A model generated the notes under the pieces. The model had not been told where the DNA came from. It searched no databases and worked only from the letters and a program-made list of their open reading frames with translations. A program made the position numbers and the translations under genes. Shown here piece after piece: positions 14,078 through 21,553 of a stretch of DNA of 21,553 nucleotides. The DNA comes from JBCBRD01 sp039819885 (GTDB taxonomy: Bacteria; Pseudomonadota; Alphaproteobacteria; Rhizobiales; Hyphomicrobiaceae). Each line of letters starts with the position of its first letter. Position 1 is the stretch's first letter. The stretch spans positions 1 through 21,553 of the forward strand of contig JBCBRD010000029.1 of assembly GCA_039819885.1 (NCBI GenBank), read 5' to 3'.

Positions 14078-14680
14078 TCACTTCCAATACGTAACAACAC
14101 TTTCAAGGCTCGGGCGGTCTCTATCAGCGAGGCGTTCGCGCGGTGTACCGATGTAGATGAACCCGGCGATACGTTCATCAGCACTCAGTTCCAAAGCCCT
14201 ATGCACACTGGGTGAATAAGCGACCCACTCTGTCAGCCACTGACTACCAAAACCCATCGCATTAGCGGCAAGGCAAACACTCAGGCCAACAGCACCCGTT
14301 GAAAGCACCTGTTCAAACTCCGGAACTCCAGGTTTTTCAATTTTGCGCGACACCAGTGCCAGCACCAGTGGAGCACGGCATAACCTGTCCTTTTCTGCTG
14401 ACAATCGAACTTCAGACGCCGTTGCGTCCTCTTCCTCCAGGCACGCCCGCGCAAACACCTCACCCATCCGTTCTCGCGCAGGGCCTTCGAAGACAACGAA
14501 GCGCCAAGGTGCAAGTTTCTTGTGATCCGGCACACGGGTTGCAAGTGTTAGGATGGTATCCAGCGCCGCGCGATCAGGGCCCGGCGCCTCTAACAACGCA
14601 GCCTTCACTGATCGCCGACGAGACAAAAATCTCAAGACATGATCATTGGGTTCACTCGGGTCGTACGTGTCGCTTGCCAT
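14078..14680 (-). CDS. Nitroreductase family protein (YdjA-like FMN-dependent oxidoreductase)
   Basis: This 200-residue protein is a small nitroreductase with the fold that binds FMN and uses NAD(P)H to reduce nitro or quinone-like compounds. Typical segments are RRRSVKAALLEAPGPD near the N-terminus, the ATRVPDHKKLAPWRFVVFEG block characteristic of the YdjA group, GAVGLSVCLAANAMGFGSQWLTEW for dimer and flavin contacts, and GFIYIGTPRE towards the end. ATG at 14680 has AAGG at suitable spacing; a TTG at 14698 in frame lacks this. The physiological substrate is unknown. It diverges from the vWA gene, and the palindromes at 14711-14745 lie only about 30-65 bp upstream of its start. Confidence 0.93.
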   Translation of the reverse strand: MASDTYDPSEPNDHVLRFLSRRRSVKAALLEAPGPDRAALDTILTLATRVPDHKKLAPWRFVVFEGPARERMGEVFARACLEEEDATASEVRLSAEKDRLCRAPLVLALVSRKIEKPGVPEFEQVLSTGAVGLSVCLAANAMGFGSQWLTEWVAYSPSVHRALELSADERIAGFIYIGTPRERLADRDRPSLESVVTYWK

Positions 14681-14710
14681 GAGACGCCTTGCTTTCAATC
14701 GCAGTGAAGA

Positions 14711-14745
14711 TTGGGCCCAAAAAGACGATCAAATCGATTTGATCG
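14711..14745. promoter_or_regulatory. Two adjacent perfect palindromes, candidate operators
   Basis: TTGGGCCCAA (14711-14720) is a perfect 10-bp palindrome. Five bases later CGATCAAATCGATTTGATCG (14726-14745) is a perfect 20-bp palindrome. They sit in the divergent spacer, immediately upstream of the nitroreductase gene. Perfect symmetry over 20 bp is typical of a dimeric regulator site. No regulator is encoded next to it, and I do not recognise the operator. Confidence 0.6.
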
Positions 14746-14922
14746 CAAGGTAGCGCCTACCAAAACGGGCTGCCAAGCTCATCGTGGTTTGATAGTGTCC
14801 GGCAGCATGCCGAATCATAAACCAGTAATGGTGTTGAAAGGCCCGTCAAAGGCCTACTCATCAGGATCTATCACGGGATCGTACGATTGCTGCACACGAC
14901 GCCATCGAAGAAGGACGGCAAA

Positions 14923-16977
14923 ATGCCACCCGGGCTCACCAGCACCACAAAAACGCAACCAGTGTTGGTGAAGCGCCAATGCCTGACACGCGCAACAGCA
15001 ATCGCCTTGGCGATTTCGGTCATTGCCGCGGCCGGGTCAAAACCCGCAATCGCGCAGACATCGAACATCTCAAAAGCTGACAACCCCATTCTCGTTTTGT
15101 TTGACAGCTCCGGAAGCATGTGGGGCAAACTCCCCGGCAACACATCACCAAAGTTTGCACTAGCTCGCCGGGCACTCACTGAAAACCTCCGGCAAGTGAC
15201 GACACAGCGCCCGTCGGGCCTCGTCATCTTTGGTCAAAGCTGCACAACAGCGTCGCTCACGGTTCCAGTCCAGCGCCAGAATACAGATCGATTGTTTGCC
15301 CCAGTAAAAAGCCTGAACCCTCGCGGTAAGGGACCGTTAGCCCGTGCGCTTGAGACAGCAACACAAACGGTGTCTGCGAATGCAACTGCCGATGTCATCG
15401 TCGTGCATGATGGCGCTGACAACTGTCAGCGCGACACCTGCGCAATTGCAGACACAATCAGCCGCACGCATCCGAATGTCCGGTTCCATCTTCTGTCCAT
15501 TGGACTGACTGAAAACGACAAACGCCAGACACGATGCATTGCCCAAAAAACCGGAGGCAAGGTCTTTGAGGCCGAAGACGCTCCGTCCATCGCTTTTGCC
15601 GTATCTCAATTGATTGCGAACTTGAAAAGCGCAGGCCCCGCAAACCAGATAGGCGTTGCACTAGACAAACCGCAATTGGTGAAACCCAAACAACCAAAAC
15701 AGACCGATACGTCCAATGATGGCGCGGGTCCCTCCAGGATCATAGCAACAGCGCACCTGGGCCCAGGTGGGTCTCAAATCACAGCACCGATCAACTGGAG
15801 CATCAATCCGGCCGATTCAGGATCAGCAAAACCGGGTACCGTCGCACACACGACAACATCAGCGAAGCTTACAAAGCGGCTCCCTGCGGGTCGCTATATC
15901 GTTTACGCATCATCCGGAGGTGTCAAAGCACGCCAAACGGTGACGGTGCCCGAGCGTGGTGCGATCCGCGCAAAACTAGCCTTCACCGCCAGCCAGCTCA
16001 CGTTTCAAACCCCGGGCGCCACGTTCAGCGATGGTATGTCCGTCACCCTAAAACCGCCCAAAGCCGCTGAGGGACAAGACACCCTCACATTCACGCGCAT
16101 GACCGCGCCAATCCTGTTGCCCCCCGGTGAATACCAGCTCATTTCCCGCATGGGATCATTGACCAAGCAAACACCTCTGGAAGTCAAAGCTGGAAGTGCG
16201 CAACTGGTGACGCCATTCGATGGCTATGGCTTGCTTCAGATCCGAATGGCCAATGCCGATGGGAAACGACCATCGACACCGTTGGATGTCATCATCGAAG
16301 CTGACGCACCCGACGAGCCAAGTGGGCGGCGCCCTGTATCGCGCTCGGCATCTGCTTTCTCAAAACACATCCTGCCTGCTGCAACTTACTACGTTACCGT
16401 GACGGTCGGTGGCCGCGCAACAACGCAACAGATCGCCGTACCAGCCAATAGCCGCGTACAGCGATCGTTCAAACTGCAGGCCGCGACGCTCAAAGCAGTC
16501 GTCAAGATGGAGCCAAACGGTTACAGCGTGCGCAGTGGGACACCTGTCGTATTTTCCGTTGAGGACCTTCAGAAAAAGGCAGACCGAGAGGTCGCCTGGA
16601 GTAGTGAACTCAGACCTCGCTTCCATCTGAACCCAGGACGCTATCTCATCACTGCACGTGTTGGCGCTCACAACGTAAAGGCCTCTCAAACAATCGAAAT
16701 CAACCCAGCTCAGACACGCACTGTAGAACTACAAGCAGCCGCTGCTGAGATCTCGTTGAAGCTGGAAGGGCAGACGGTTGGCCGCCCAACAAACCGCCTT
16801 TGGGAAGTCCGCAATACCGACGGTGATATCATATGGCGAACAAATGCATTGAGGCCCAACGGGCTATTGGCCCCTGGCACCTATGTCGTCCGATGTGTAA
16901 CCAACCAACGAATCCTGGAAGGGCGTTTCACCGTTGAAGCTGGAACAGCACAAACGATCGCATTGGTAGCCGAGTAA
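14923..16977 (+). CDS. Exported vWA-domain protein with five C-terminal repeat modules
   Basis: This 684-residue secreted or periplasmic protein has a signal peptide (hydrophobic core TAIALAISVIAAAG, probable cleavage after AIA or AQ near residues 43-45). Residues about 50-235 form a vWA domain with D61-x-S63-x-S65 and a conserved HDG with Asp163; four or more cysteines (CTTAS, CQRDTC, TRCIA) could form disulfides. Beyond it, residues about 270-684 consist of five related modules whose landmark tyrosines fall at Tyr325, 404, 489, 574 and 654 in LPxGxY-like motifs (PAGRY, PPGEY, PAATY, NPGRY, APGTY), a period of 79-85 residues. ATG at 14923 has AAGGA seven bases upstream. The next gene encodes the same module, so the two probably act together in the envelope. 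The function is unknown. Confidence 0.85.
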   Translation: MPPGLTSTTKTQPVLVKRQCLTRATAIALAISVIAAAGSKPAIAQTSNISKADNPILVLFDSSGSMWGKLPGNTSPKFALARRALTENLRQVTTQRPSGLVIFGQSCTTASLTVPVQRQNTDRLFAPVKSLNPRGKGPLARALETATQTVSANATADVIVVHDGADNCQRDTCAIADTISRTHPNVRFHLLSIGLTENDKRQTRCIAQKTGGKVFEAEDAPSIAFAVSQLIANLKSAGPANQIGVALDKPQLVKPKQPKQTDTSNDGAGPSRIIATAHLGPGGSQITAPINWSINPADSGSAKPGTVAHTTTSAKLTKRLPAGRYIVYASSGGVKARQTVTVPERGAIRAKLAFTASQLTFQTPGATFSDGMSVTLKPPKAAEGQDTLTFTRMTAPILLPPGEYQLISRMGSLTKQTPLEVKAGSAQLVTPFDGYGLLQIRMANADGKRPSTPLDVIIEADAPDEPSGRRPVSRSASAFSKHILPAATYYVTVTVGGRATTQQIAVPANSRVQRSFKLQAATLKAVVKMEPNGYSVRSGTPVVFSVEDLQKKADREVAWSSELRPRFHLNPGRYLITARVGAHNVKASQTIEINPAQTRTVELQAAAAEISLKLEGQTVGRPTNRLWEVRNTDGDIIWRTNALRPNGLLAPGTYVVRCVTNQRILEGRFTVEAGTAQTIALVAE

Positions 16978-17115
16978 TCTCGACAAAACCTCGAGAGACA
17001 GGGCAGACTGGCAATCACGGCGCGCATGTTTTCGTCATAAACAAAAGTAAGGCTATTGAGTACCACGCGGCTGCAATGGCAAAGCCTAAGCGCCAATTCG
17101 AAACAGGTGACCGAC

Positions 17116-18114
17116 GTGACATCGACGACGACGACACCAATTCGCGAAACGCCACTGACCGACATCCATAAATCGTGGATTGCGTTCGCCATCGTTTCGG
17201 CGGTCATCCTATCGCTCCAGACCGCAGACGTCCGCGCGCAAACCACCAATGCGGCGGGTTGGGAAACCAACGCCGAATCGGCCGCCCCGAGAAACACCAC
17301 CACAATCGAACGTGCACCCCCGATAACTGTTCCCCAAGCAAACACGGCTGCCACCACGAGCAGGCTTACACTGCAGGCATTGTTGACGGCCGATGGTCAA
17401 CGCATTGAACGCGACCTTGTTTGGCGGGTCTTTCAAGCACCGCGAAGTTCGAACGAGACCCCGCAACTTGTTTCAACCAAACGGACAAGCGTACCCGCGC
17501 TAGACTTGCCGCCAGGACGCTATCTGATCAACGCGTCATTCGGCAGAGCGCACCTGACCAAACCGATCGAGATCAAATCCGGAGAAGTCCGAGACGAAAC
17601 ACTGGTCTTGAACGCGGGCGGTTTACGCCTGCAGACCTTGGCCGCCGAACAGCCAATTTCTTCCAAGGCTGCGGACTATCAAATCTTCCAAGGTGAACGG
17701 GATCAAAGCGGAAACCGCGCACTTGTGATGGACCGGGCCAAGCCAGGACTGATTGTGCGCCTCAATGCGGGCATCTACCATATCGTCTCGCGGTACGGTG
17801 ACGCCAATGCCCGCGTTCGAGCAGACATCACAGTCGAGGCCGGTAAGCTCACCGAGGCAACCATCTCCCACGCTGCGGCAACGGTAGCATTCAAGCTGGT
17901 TGACAAACCAGGCGGTGAAGCCCTTCCCGGCACCCGCTGGACGATCAAAACAACCGAAGGTGATCTGGTAAAGAAAAGCGTTGGCGCCCTGCCCTCACAC
18001 ATCCTGGCACCAGGTCGCTACATCGCCATCGCCCAATCGTCAGGCCAAACATATGAACAGACTTTTGACGTCACCAATGGACAATTGATCAACGTCGAAG
18101 TCCTTCGACGCTAG
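17116..18114 (+). CDS. Exported protein made of repeat modules shared with the upstream vWA protein
   Basis: From GTG at 17116 this is a 332-residue protein with a signal peptide (WIAFAIVSAVILSLQTADVRA, cleavage likely before QTT). It has no vWA domain. Three modules match those of the upstream gene, with landmark tyrosines at Tyr136 (PPGRY), Tyr221 (NAGIY) and Tyr302 (APGRY), 85 and 81 residues apart. The last, VAFKLVDKPGG to the end, resembles the last module of the upstream protein closely. GTG at 17116 is preceded by AGGTGA; an in-frame TTG at 17056, after TAAGG, is the other candidate and would give a signal peptide with an unusually long lead. Same strand, 138 bases after the vWA gene, so co-transcription is likely. 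Function is unknown; an envelope or surface partner of the vWA protein is inferred. Confidence 0.78.
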   Translation: MTSTTTTPIRETPLTDIHKSWIAFAIVSAVILSLQTADVRAQTTNAAGWETNAESAAPRNTTTIERAPPITVPQANTAATTSRLTLQALLTADGQRIERDLVWRVFQAPRSSNETPQLVSTKRTSVPALDLPPGRYLINASFGRAHLTKPIEIKSGEVRDETLVLNAGGLRLQTLAAEQPISSKAADYQIFQGERDQSGNRALVMDRAKPGLIVRLNAGIYHIVSRYGDANARVRADITVEAGKLTEATISHAAATVAFKLVDKPGGEALPGTRWTIKTTEGDLVKKSVGALPSHILAPGRYIAIAQSSGQTYEQTFDVTNGQLINVEVLRR

Positions 18115-18193
18115 GCCAAGGGCTGCACGTTTCAACCTTACAGGCGGCCCACAATCATCAAACGTCAGCATCGTTGCCGCACACTCGGAAACA

Positions 18194-18892
18194 TCAAAAC
18201 TCAGTCAGAACCCATTCCGTTGGGCATCCATGCTCAAGCATGCGTTCATCAGCAGCTTCACTATCGGAACGGTGACGGACTTCTAAGAACATGCGCTTTG
18301 CCATCTGCCAATGCTCGCATGCTGTCGTCAGGTCGCCAGCCTCAGCAACCACATCGCCCAACTCCAGACGCCCCAGCGCATGCAACCGAGCATCCTTGAG
18401 CTGCATGGCAATCATGACACTCTTGCGTAGCACATCGCCTGCGACCAGTGATTGCCCGTCGCGCTTCAGCAAGACACCCTGAGTGAGATACAGCTGAGCG
18501 AGGGCCGCTTGATCCTTTGCCGCCAGCGCATCGGCAATCTCAGCTTTGATCGAATCGAGATCGGTCTTCTCAGTATCCCGGGCCAGTTCACTGACATCGC
18601 TAACGCGCGCATCGGGGACAGACCTACGTTCCAAGGTCTTCTGGACTGGCGATGGAAAGCTCGGATAACCGGTGGTGTTTGAAAAGTAATTTCTCACGGA
18701 CGCAGCACCTTGTTCATCTGGTCCTGCATCGGCGTGGTCAGCCCCACTGTGTGATTTGTCTTCAGTGCGAACAGTTGTCCGTGCTCCATGAGACCCGCGT
18801 TGTGTCACCACCCACGTAAGCAGCAGTAAAACATACGGGAGTGAAAGGATCAGCCAACCGGGCGTACCCGAAATTGCGAAGTCGGGCAACAT
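18194..18892 (-). CDS. Membrane-anchored TPR-like protein, uncharacterised
   Basis: This 232-residue protein has one N-terminal membrane segment (residues about 11-31, WLILSLPYVLLLLTWVV). A polar, likely disordered linker is followed by a helical region from residue 115 onwards. The helices (AEIADALAAKDQAALAQLYLTQGVLLKR, DVLRKSVMIAMQLKDARLHALGRLELGDVVAEAGDLTTACEHWQMAKRMF) have the spacing and small residues of tetratricopeptide repeats, so a protein-binding role is likely. I do not recognise a named family. The start at 18892 gives an anchor at the normal distance, but its ribosome-binding site is weak. It converges on the repeat-module gene with an 80-base spacer and diverges from the cystathionine beta-lyase gene. 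Confidence 0.75.
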   Translation of the reverse strand: MLPDFAISGTPGWLILSLPYVLLLLTWVVTQRGSHGARTTVRTEDKSHSGADHADAGPDEQGAASVRNYFSNTTGYPSFPSPVQKTLERRSVPDARVSDVSELARDTEKTDLDSIKAEIADALAAKDQAALAQLYLTQGVLLKRDGQSLVAGDVLRKSVMIAMQLKDARLHALGRLELGDVVAEAGDLTTACEHWQMAKRMFLEVRHRSDSEAADERMLEHGCPTEWVLTEF

Positions 18893-19095
18893 GTCGCACG
18901 AGTCCCACCGAGAAACAAATATCTACAACCCTTTGACGTAAGTCAGTTTAACGACCTTACAGCATCCCTCAGGAAAGCTGAAATCCTTCTAATGCCCAAT
19001 CTGAGAACGGGTCACACAGCACTTGACGGGATGACCGGAACCACGCACGACCCAAGCCGATACCTGCGGTTCCAACCGCCAATCGGCAACAGATC

Positions 19096-20295
19096 ATGAA
19101 AAAAAACAACAAGTCGACATCAACACAGCAAAAATCTGCAACGCGCGTCGTCCATACCGGCCGCGACCCAGACGCGCAAAACGGTTTCGTTAACCCTCCT
19201 GCCTACCGCGGCTCAACCGTGGTGTTTCCAACGTTGGCGAGACTTCAATCGCGCGCCCAGCCCTACACCTATGGCCGCCGTGGCACACCGACGACCGACG
19301 CCCTGGAACAAGCCATCTGCGATTTAGAGAGAGGCGCCGGAACCATTTTGGTCTCGTCCGGGCTGCAAGCTGTGTCCACCACCCTGCTGGCATTTGTCGA
19401 GGCAGGCGATGAAATCCTGATGACCGACAGCGTCTATCAGCCAACGCGCGTGTTCTGCGATGGCTTACTCAAACGCCTCGGCGTCTCGACGAGGTATTAT
19501 GACCCCACGCTCGGCGCTGGCATCGAGGCACTCATCACGCCAAAGACGCGGCTTGTATTTACTGAAAGCCCCGGTTCGCAAACATTCGAGATGCAGGACA
19601 TTCCAGCAGTTTCAAAGGTCGCCCATGCGCACGACCTCTGGCACATCATGGACAACACGTGGGCAAGCCCGCTGTTTTTCCAGCCCCTAGAACATGGCGT
19701 CGACGTCTCAATCCAGGCGGCAACGAAATACATTGTTGGTCACGCCGACGCGATGCTCGGCGCAATCACCGGCAACACACGTGCTTACCCGTATCTCAAC
19801 AAAGCAAAAGAGGGGTTGGGAACATCTCCTGGCTCTGAGGAAACATATCTGGGCCTACGCGGGCTGCGCACCATGTCGGTCCGCCTCCGCCAGCATCACA
19901 CATCCGGATTGGACATCGCCCACTGGCTCAGCGAGCGCCCTGAAGTACAAACCGTGATGCACCCAGGTCTACCGTCGGACCCCGGTCACGCCCTCTGGAA
20001 GAGAGACTATTCCGGCGCATCCGGCCTTTTTGGTTTCCGTCTAAAGCCTGCCCCACAAGCAGCACTGGCCGCCTTCGTCGATGATCTGGCGTTCTTCGAT
20101 ATGGGCTACTCTTGGGGTGGATACGAAAGCCTCATCCTCCCGTGTAATCCATGTACGTCACGCACTGCCACAACATGGCACGAACCTGACACCGGCTTTA
20201 CCATCAGGTTGCACATCGGACTGGAAGATGTGGACGATTTGAAAGCAGACCTCGCCGCCGGTCTGGAACGTTTCAACGCAGCATCTAAGACTTAG
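19096..20295 (+). CDS. metC: Cystathionine beta-lyase (PLP-dependent, Cys/Met metabolism family)
   Basis: This 399-residue cytoplasmic enzyme of fold-type I is predicted to cleave cystathionine to homocysteine, pyruvate and ammonia in methionine synthesis. The PLP lysine is Lys211 in AATKYIVGHAD and the pyridine-binding Asp is Asp186 in MDNTWASP. Y59-G60-R61 (YTYGRRGTPT) provides phosphate contacts from the neighbouring subunit. SSGLQAVSTTLLAF and TESPGSQTFEMQD also match the family. The YSWGGYESL segment near the C-terminus is typical of cystathionine beta-lyases of the MetC type rather than gamma-synthases. The ATG has a lysine/asparagine-rich N-terminus (MKKNNKST) and a weak ribosome-binding site. 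The gene stands alone. Confidence 0.94.
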   Translation: MKKNNKSTSTQQKSATRVVHTGRDPDAQNGFVNPPAYRGSTVVFPTLARLQSRAQPYTYGRRGTPTTDALEQAICDLERGAGTILVSSGLQAVSTTLLAFVEAGDEILMTDSVYQPTRVFCDGLLKRLGVSTRYYDPTLGAGIEALITPKTRLVFTESPGSQTFEMQDIPAVSKVAHAHDLWHIMDNTWASPLFFQPLEHGVDVSIQAATKYIVGHADAMLGAITGNTRAYPYLNKAKEGLGTSPGSEETYLGLRGLRTMSVRLRQHHTSGLDIAHWLSERPEVQTVMHPGLPSDPGHALWKRDYSGASGLFGFRLKPAPQAALAAFVDDLAFFDMGYSWGGYESLILPCNPCTSRTATTWHEPDTGFTIRLHIGLEDVDDLKADLAAGLERFNAASKT

Positions 20296-20348
20296 CGCTC
20301 TCAACAGCTGTGTTACGTCGCGGCATACCCGATGACACTGGCACAGCT

Positions 20349-21308
20349 TCACTCAAATTCCATCTGCTGGAACACACGCCCGGCGTTGCGCGTTGCCAGT
20401 TCCTTGAATGTGTCCAGATGCGCGTAAGGCGTCTGGTCCACATAAAACGCCTCCTTCAACCCGCCGCCAGCATCAATATGATCTTTGATCTTACCACGCA
20501 GATAAACCAAGTAGTCATGCGTATAACGCCGAACCTGCGCGATATTGGTCGGGTGACCATGCCCTGGGATGACGTACAGCGCACCCAGTGCCTCAAACGA
20601 CGGCCAAGTCTCAACCCAACCAGCCGTATCGGTTTCATCGAAAATGGGCAGCATCCGTTCGTGAAAAGCCATGTCACCGGAAATCACAAGCTTCTGCTTC
20701 GGTAACCAGACAACAATGTCGCCAGGTGAATGCGCTGGACCGAGATACTTAACCTCAACCCGAACGTCTCCAAACTCATAAACCTTCTCGTCTGAAAACG
20801 TCTCAGTGGCAGCCTCTACTCGAGTGTCGCCAGCTTTGTCGCGGTTGTAACCCTTCATCCGGTGAAGAATATCAGCGCCCCGCTCATCGAATTCAGCAGC
20901 CGCATCTTCGTGCGCCAGAACGGTAACGCCCTGATCAACCCAATACCCATTACCGAGCGAAGCATGCCCCTGACCGTTCTCGTTGATCACAAGCTTCACG
21001 GGCTGATCGGTAATCGCTTTGATCTCATCATGCAGAGCCTTGGCCAGGACATTGGATGCACCGGCATTCATAACCACCACACCATCACCCGTCACAACAA
21101 AGGACAGATTGTTGTTATGACCCGTGTTTTCATAGGTTGGTGGACCTGTCGCTCCGATCGCCGACCAGACATTCGGAATGACTTCCACTGGCTTTTGATA
21201 GAGTGGAGAGCCTGGATACTGGTCCGGGATCGACTGGCTGGCCTGTGCAGAAATCGCCAAGTAACCAATAGCAAGAACGACACCGAACAGACCGATTAGA
21301 CCGCGCAT
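20349..21308 (-). CDS. Exported metallo-beta-lactamase-fold protein with altered metal motif
   Basis: This protein of 319 residues starts with a clear signal peptide (GLIGLFGVVLAIGYLAISAQA, cleavage at an A-x-A site near residue 23). The mature part has the metallo-beta-lactamase fold. The expected HxHxDH reads N111-G-Q113-G-H115-A (INENGQGHASLGN). Later ligand positions are kept: His193 in GPAHSPGD, Asp212 in ISGDMAF and His250 in PGHGHP. It resembles the exported MBL-fold proteins found beside periplasmic cytochromes and quinoproteins. ATG at 21308 gives a normal signal peptide; a TTG at 21335 overlaps the stop of the upstream gene and would suit translational coupling. The preceding cytochrome-like gene is probably in the same operon. 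Whether it binds metal or has hydrolase activity is unclear. Confidence 0.87.
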   Translation of the reverse strand: MRGLIGLFGVVLAIGYLAISAQASQSIPDQYPGSPLYQKPVEVIPNVWSAIGATGPPTYENTGHNNNLSFVVTGDGVVVMNAGASNVLAKALHDEIKAITDQPVKLVINENGQGHASLGNGYWVDQGVTVLAHEDAAAEFDERGADILHRMKGYNRDKAGDTRVEAATETFSDEKVYEFGDVRVEVKYLGPAHSPGDIVVWLPKQKLVISGDMAFHERMLPIFDETDTAGWVETWPSFEALGALYVIPGHGHPTNIAQVRRYTHDYLVYLRGKIKDHIDAGGGLKEAFYVDQTPYAHLDTFKELATRNAGRVFQQMEFE

Positions 21309-21331
21309 TCCGCACACCAAAACTGCTGACT

Positions 21332-21553
21332 TCAATTGCTTTCTGTATCGGGCGTCACATCAATGATGCGTGCCCGGCCTGTAATTTTTACATCTGTTTT
21401 GCAGTCTTTCATACACGGCTTAGCTTCAGAAATCTTTGGCGTATCTGGCCGGTCATCGGCAAAGAAGTTCTTTTCATTCGGTAGCCGGACCGACGCAAAG
21501 TTTTTGTCCGACAATACGAAGTCTTCTTCCGTCACAACGTTGTTGACGTACAG
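21332..21553 (-). CDS. C-terminal fragment of an exported c-type cytochrome-like protein (partial)
   Basis: The frame is open to the window edge, so only the last 73 residues are visible and no haem motif can be checked. The sequence (NNVVTEEDFVLSDKNFASVRLPN, then PCMKDCKTDVKITGRARIIDVTPD) resembles the C-terminal region of periplasmic c-type cytochromes associated with sulfite or sulfur dehydrogenases, such as SoxD-like proteins. In those a pair of cysteines follows an LPN or MPN segment. A GTG at 21535 is inside the gene and is not the true start. The stop codon overlaps the possible TTG of the MBL gene, which points to one operon. The family assignment is from memory of the pattern and is moderate. 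Confidence 0.6.
   Translation of the reverse strand: MYVNNVVTEEDFVLSDKNFASVRLPNEKNFFADDRPDTPKISEAKPCMKDCKTDVKITGRARIIDVTPDTESN

Noticed and set aside
18933..18961. TTGACG with a 17-bp spacer as a housekeeping promoter for the cystathionine beta-lyase gene
   Set aside because: The -10 position reads CTTACA, too far from consensus to call without transcription data.
1..21553. CRISPR arrays, insertion sequences, tRNA or rRNA genes
   Set aside because: I found no regularly spaced repeats, transposase or integrase sequences, or recognisable tRNA/rRNA segments on either strand by reading; a covariance search was not possible here.

Overview
The window looks like chromosomal DNA of an alphaproteobacterium, most likely of the Hyphomicrobiales. 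This rests on the Ros/MucR regulator, moderately high GC with AT-richer spacers, the TadG-like von Willebrand (vWA) proteins, and several conserved orphan families that I associate with that order. The genus is not determined. I see no rRNA, tRNA, CRISPR array, insertion sequence or phage block.

Layout. 1-81 is a long imperfect palindrome at the window edge. A mucR-type regulator (minus) is followed by a structured spacer and an oligopeptidase B gene (plus). A two-gene minus unit encodes a MoaD/ThiS-like sulfur-carrier protein ending in Gly-Gly and a small unknown protein ending in Gly-Gly-Gly. Two tandem paralogous TadG-like, membrane-anchored vWA proteins follow (4455-5828 and 6276-7700). 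Each is preceded by a long AT-rich leader and followed by strong hairpins. A minus-strand membrane protein with a C-terminal phage-primase-type winged helix comes next, then a spacer of about 0.94 kb with no convincing gene, and a membrane-anchored protein with a peptidoglycan-binding-like domain and a very basic tail.

The middle holds housekeeping genes: CutA (minus), NAD kinase (plus), a membrane fatty acid desaturase (minus) and a YdjA-type nitroreductase (minus). Between the nitroreductase and the next plus-strand gene lie two adjacent perfect palindromes. Then come two consecutive exported proteins (14923-16977 and 17116-18114). The first is a vWA protein, and both are built from a repeated module of about 80-85 residues, five copies in the first and three in the second. 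A membrane-anchored TPR-like protein (minus), a cystathionine beta-lyase family enzyme (plus), an exported metallo-beta-lactamase-fold protein with an altered metal-binding motif (minus), and the C-terminal end of an exported c-type cytochrome-like protein (minus, running off the window) complete it.

How the genes fit together. Most are single-gene or two-gene units on alternating strands. The linked sets are the sulfur-carrier pair, the tandem vWA/TadG-like pair, the vWA/repeat-module pair, and the cytochrome plus MBL pair, whose reading frames overlap or nearly abut. Four or five gene products carry adhesive or cell-envelope domains. The least-described candidates are the repeat-module pair, the Gly-Gly/Gly-Gly-Gly pair and the membrane winged-helix protein.
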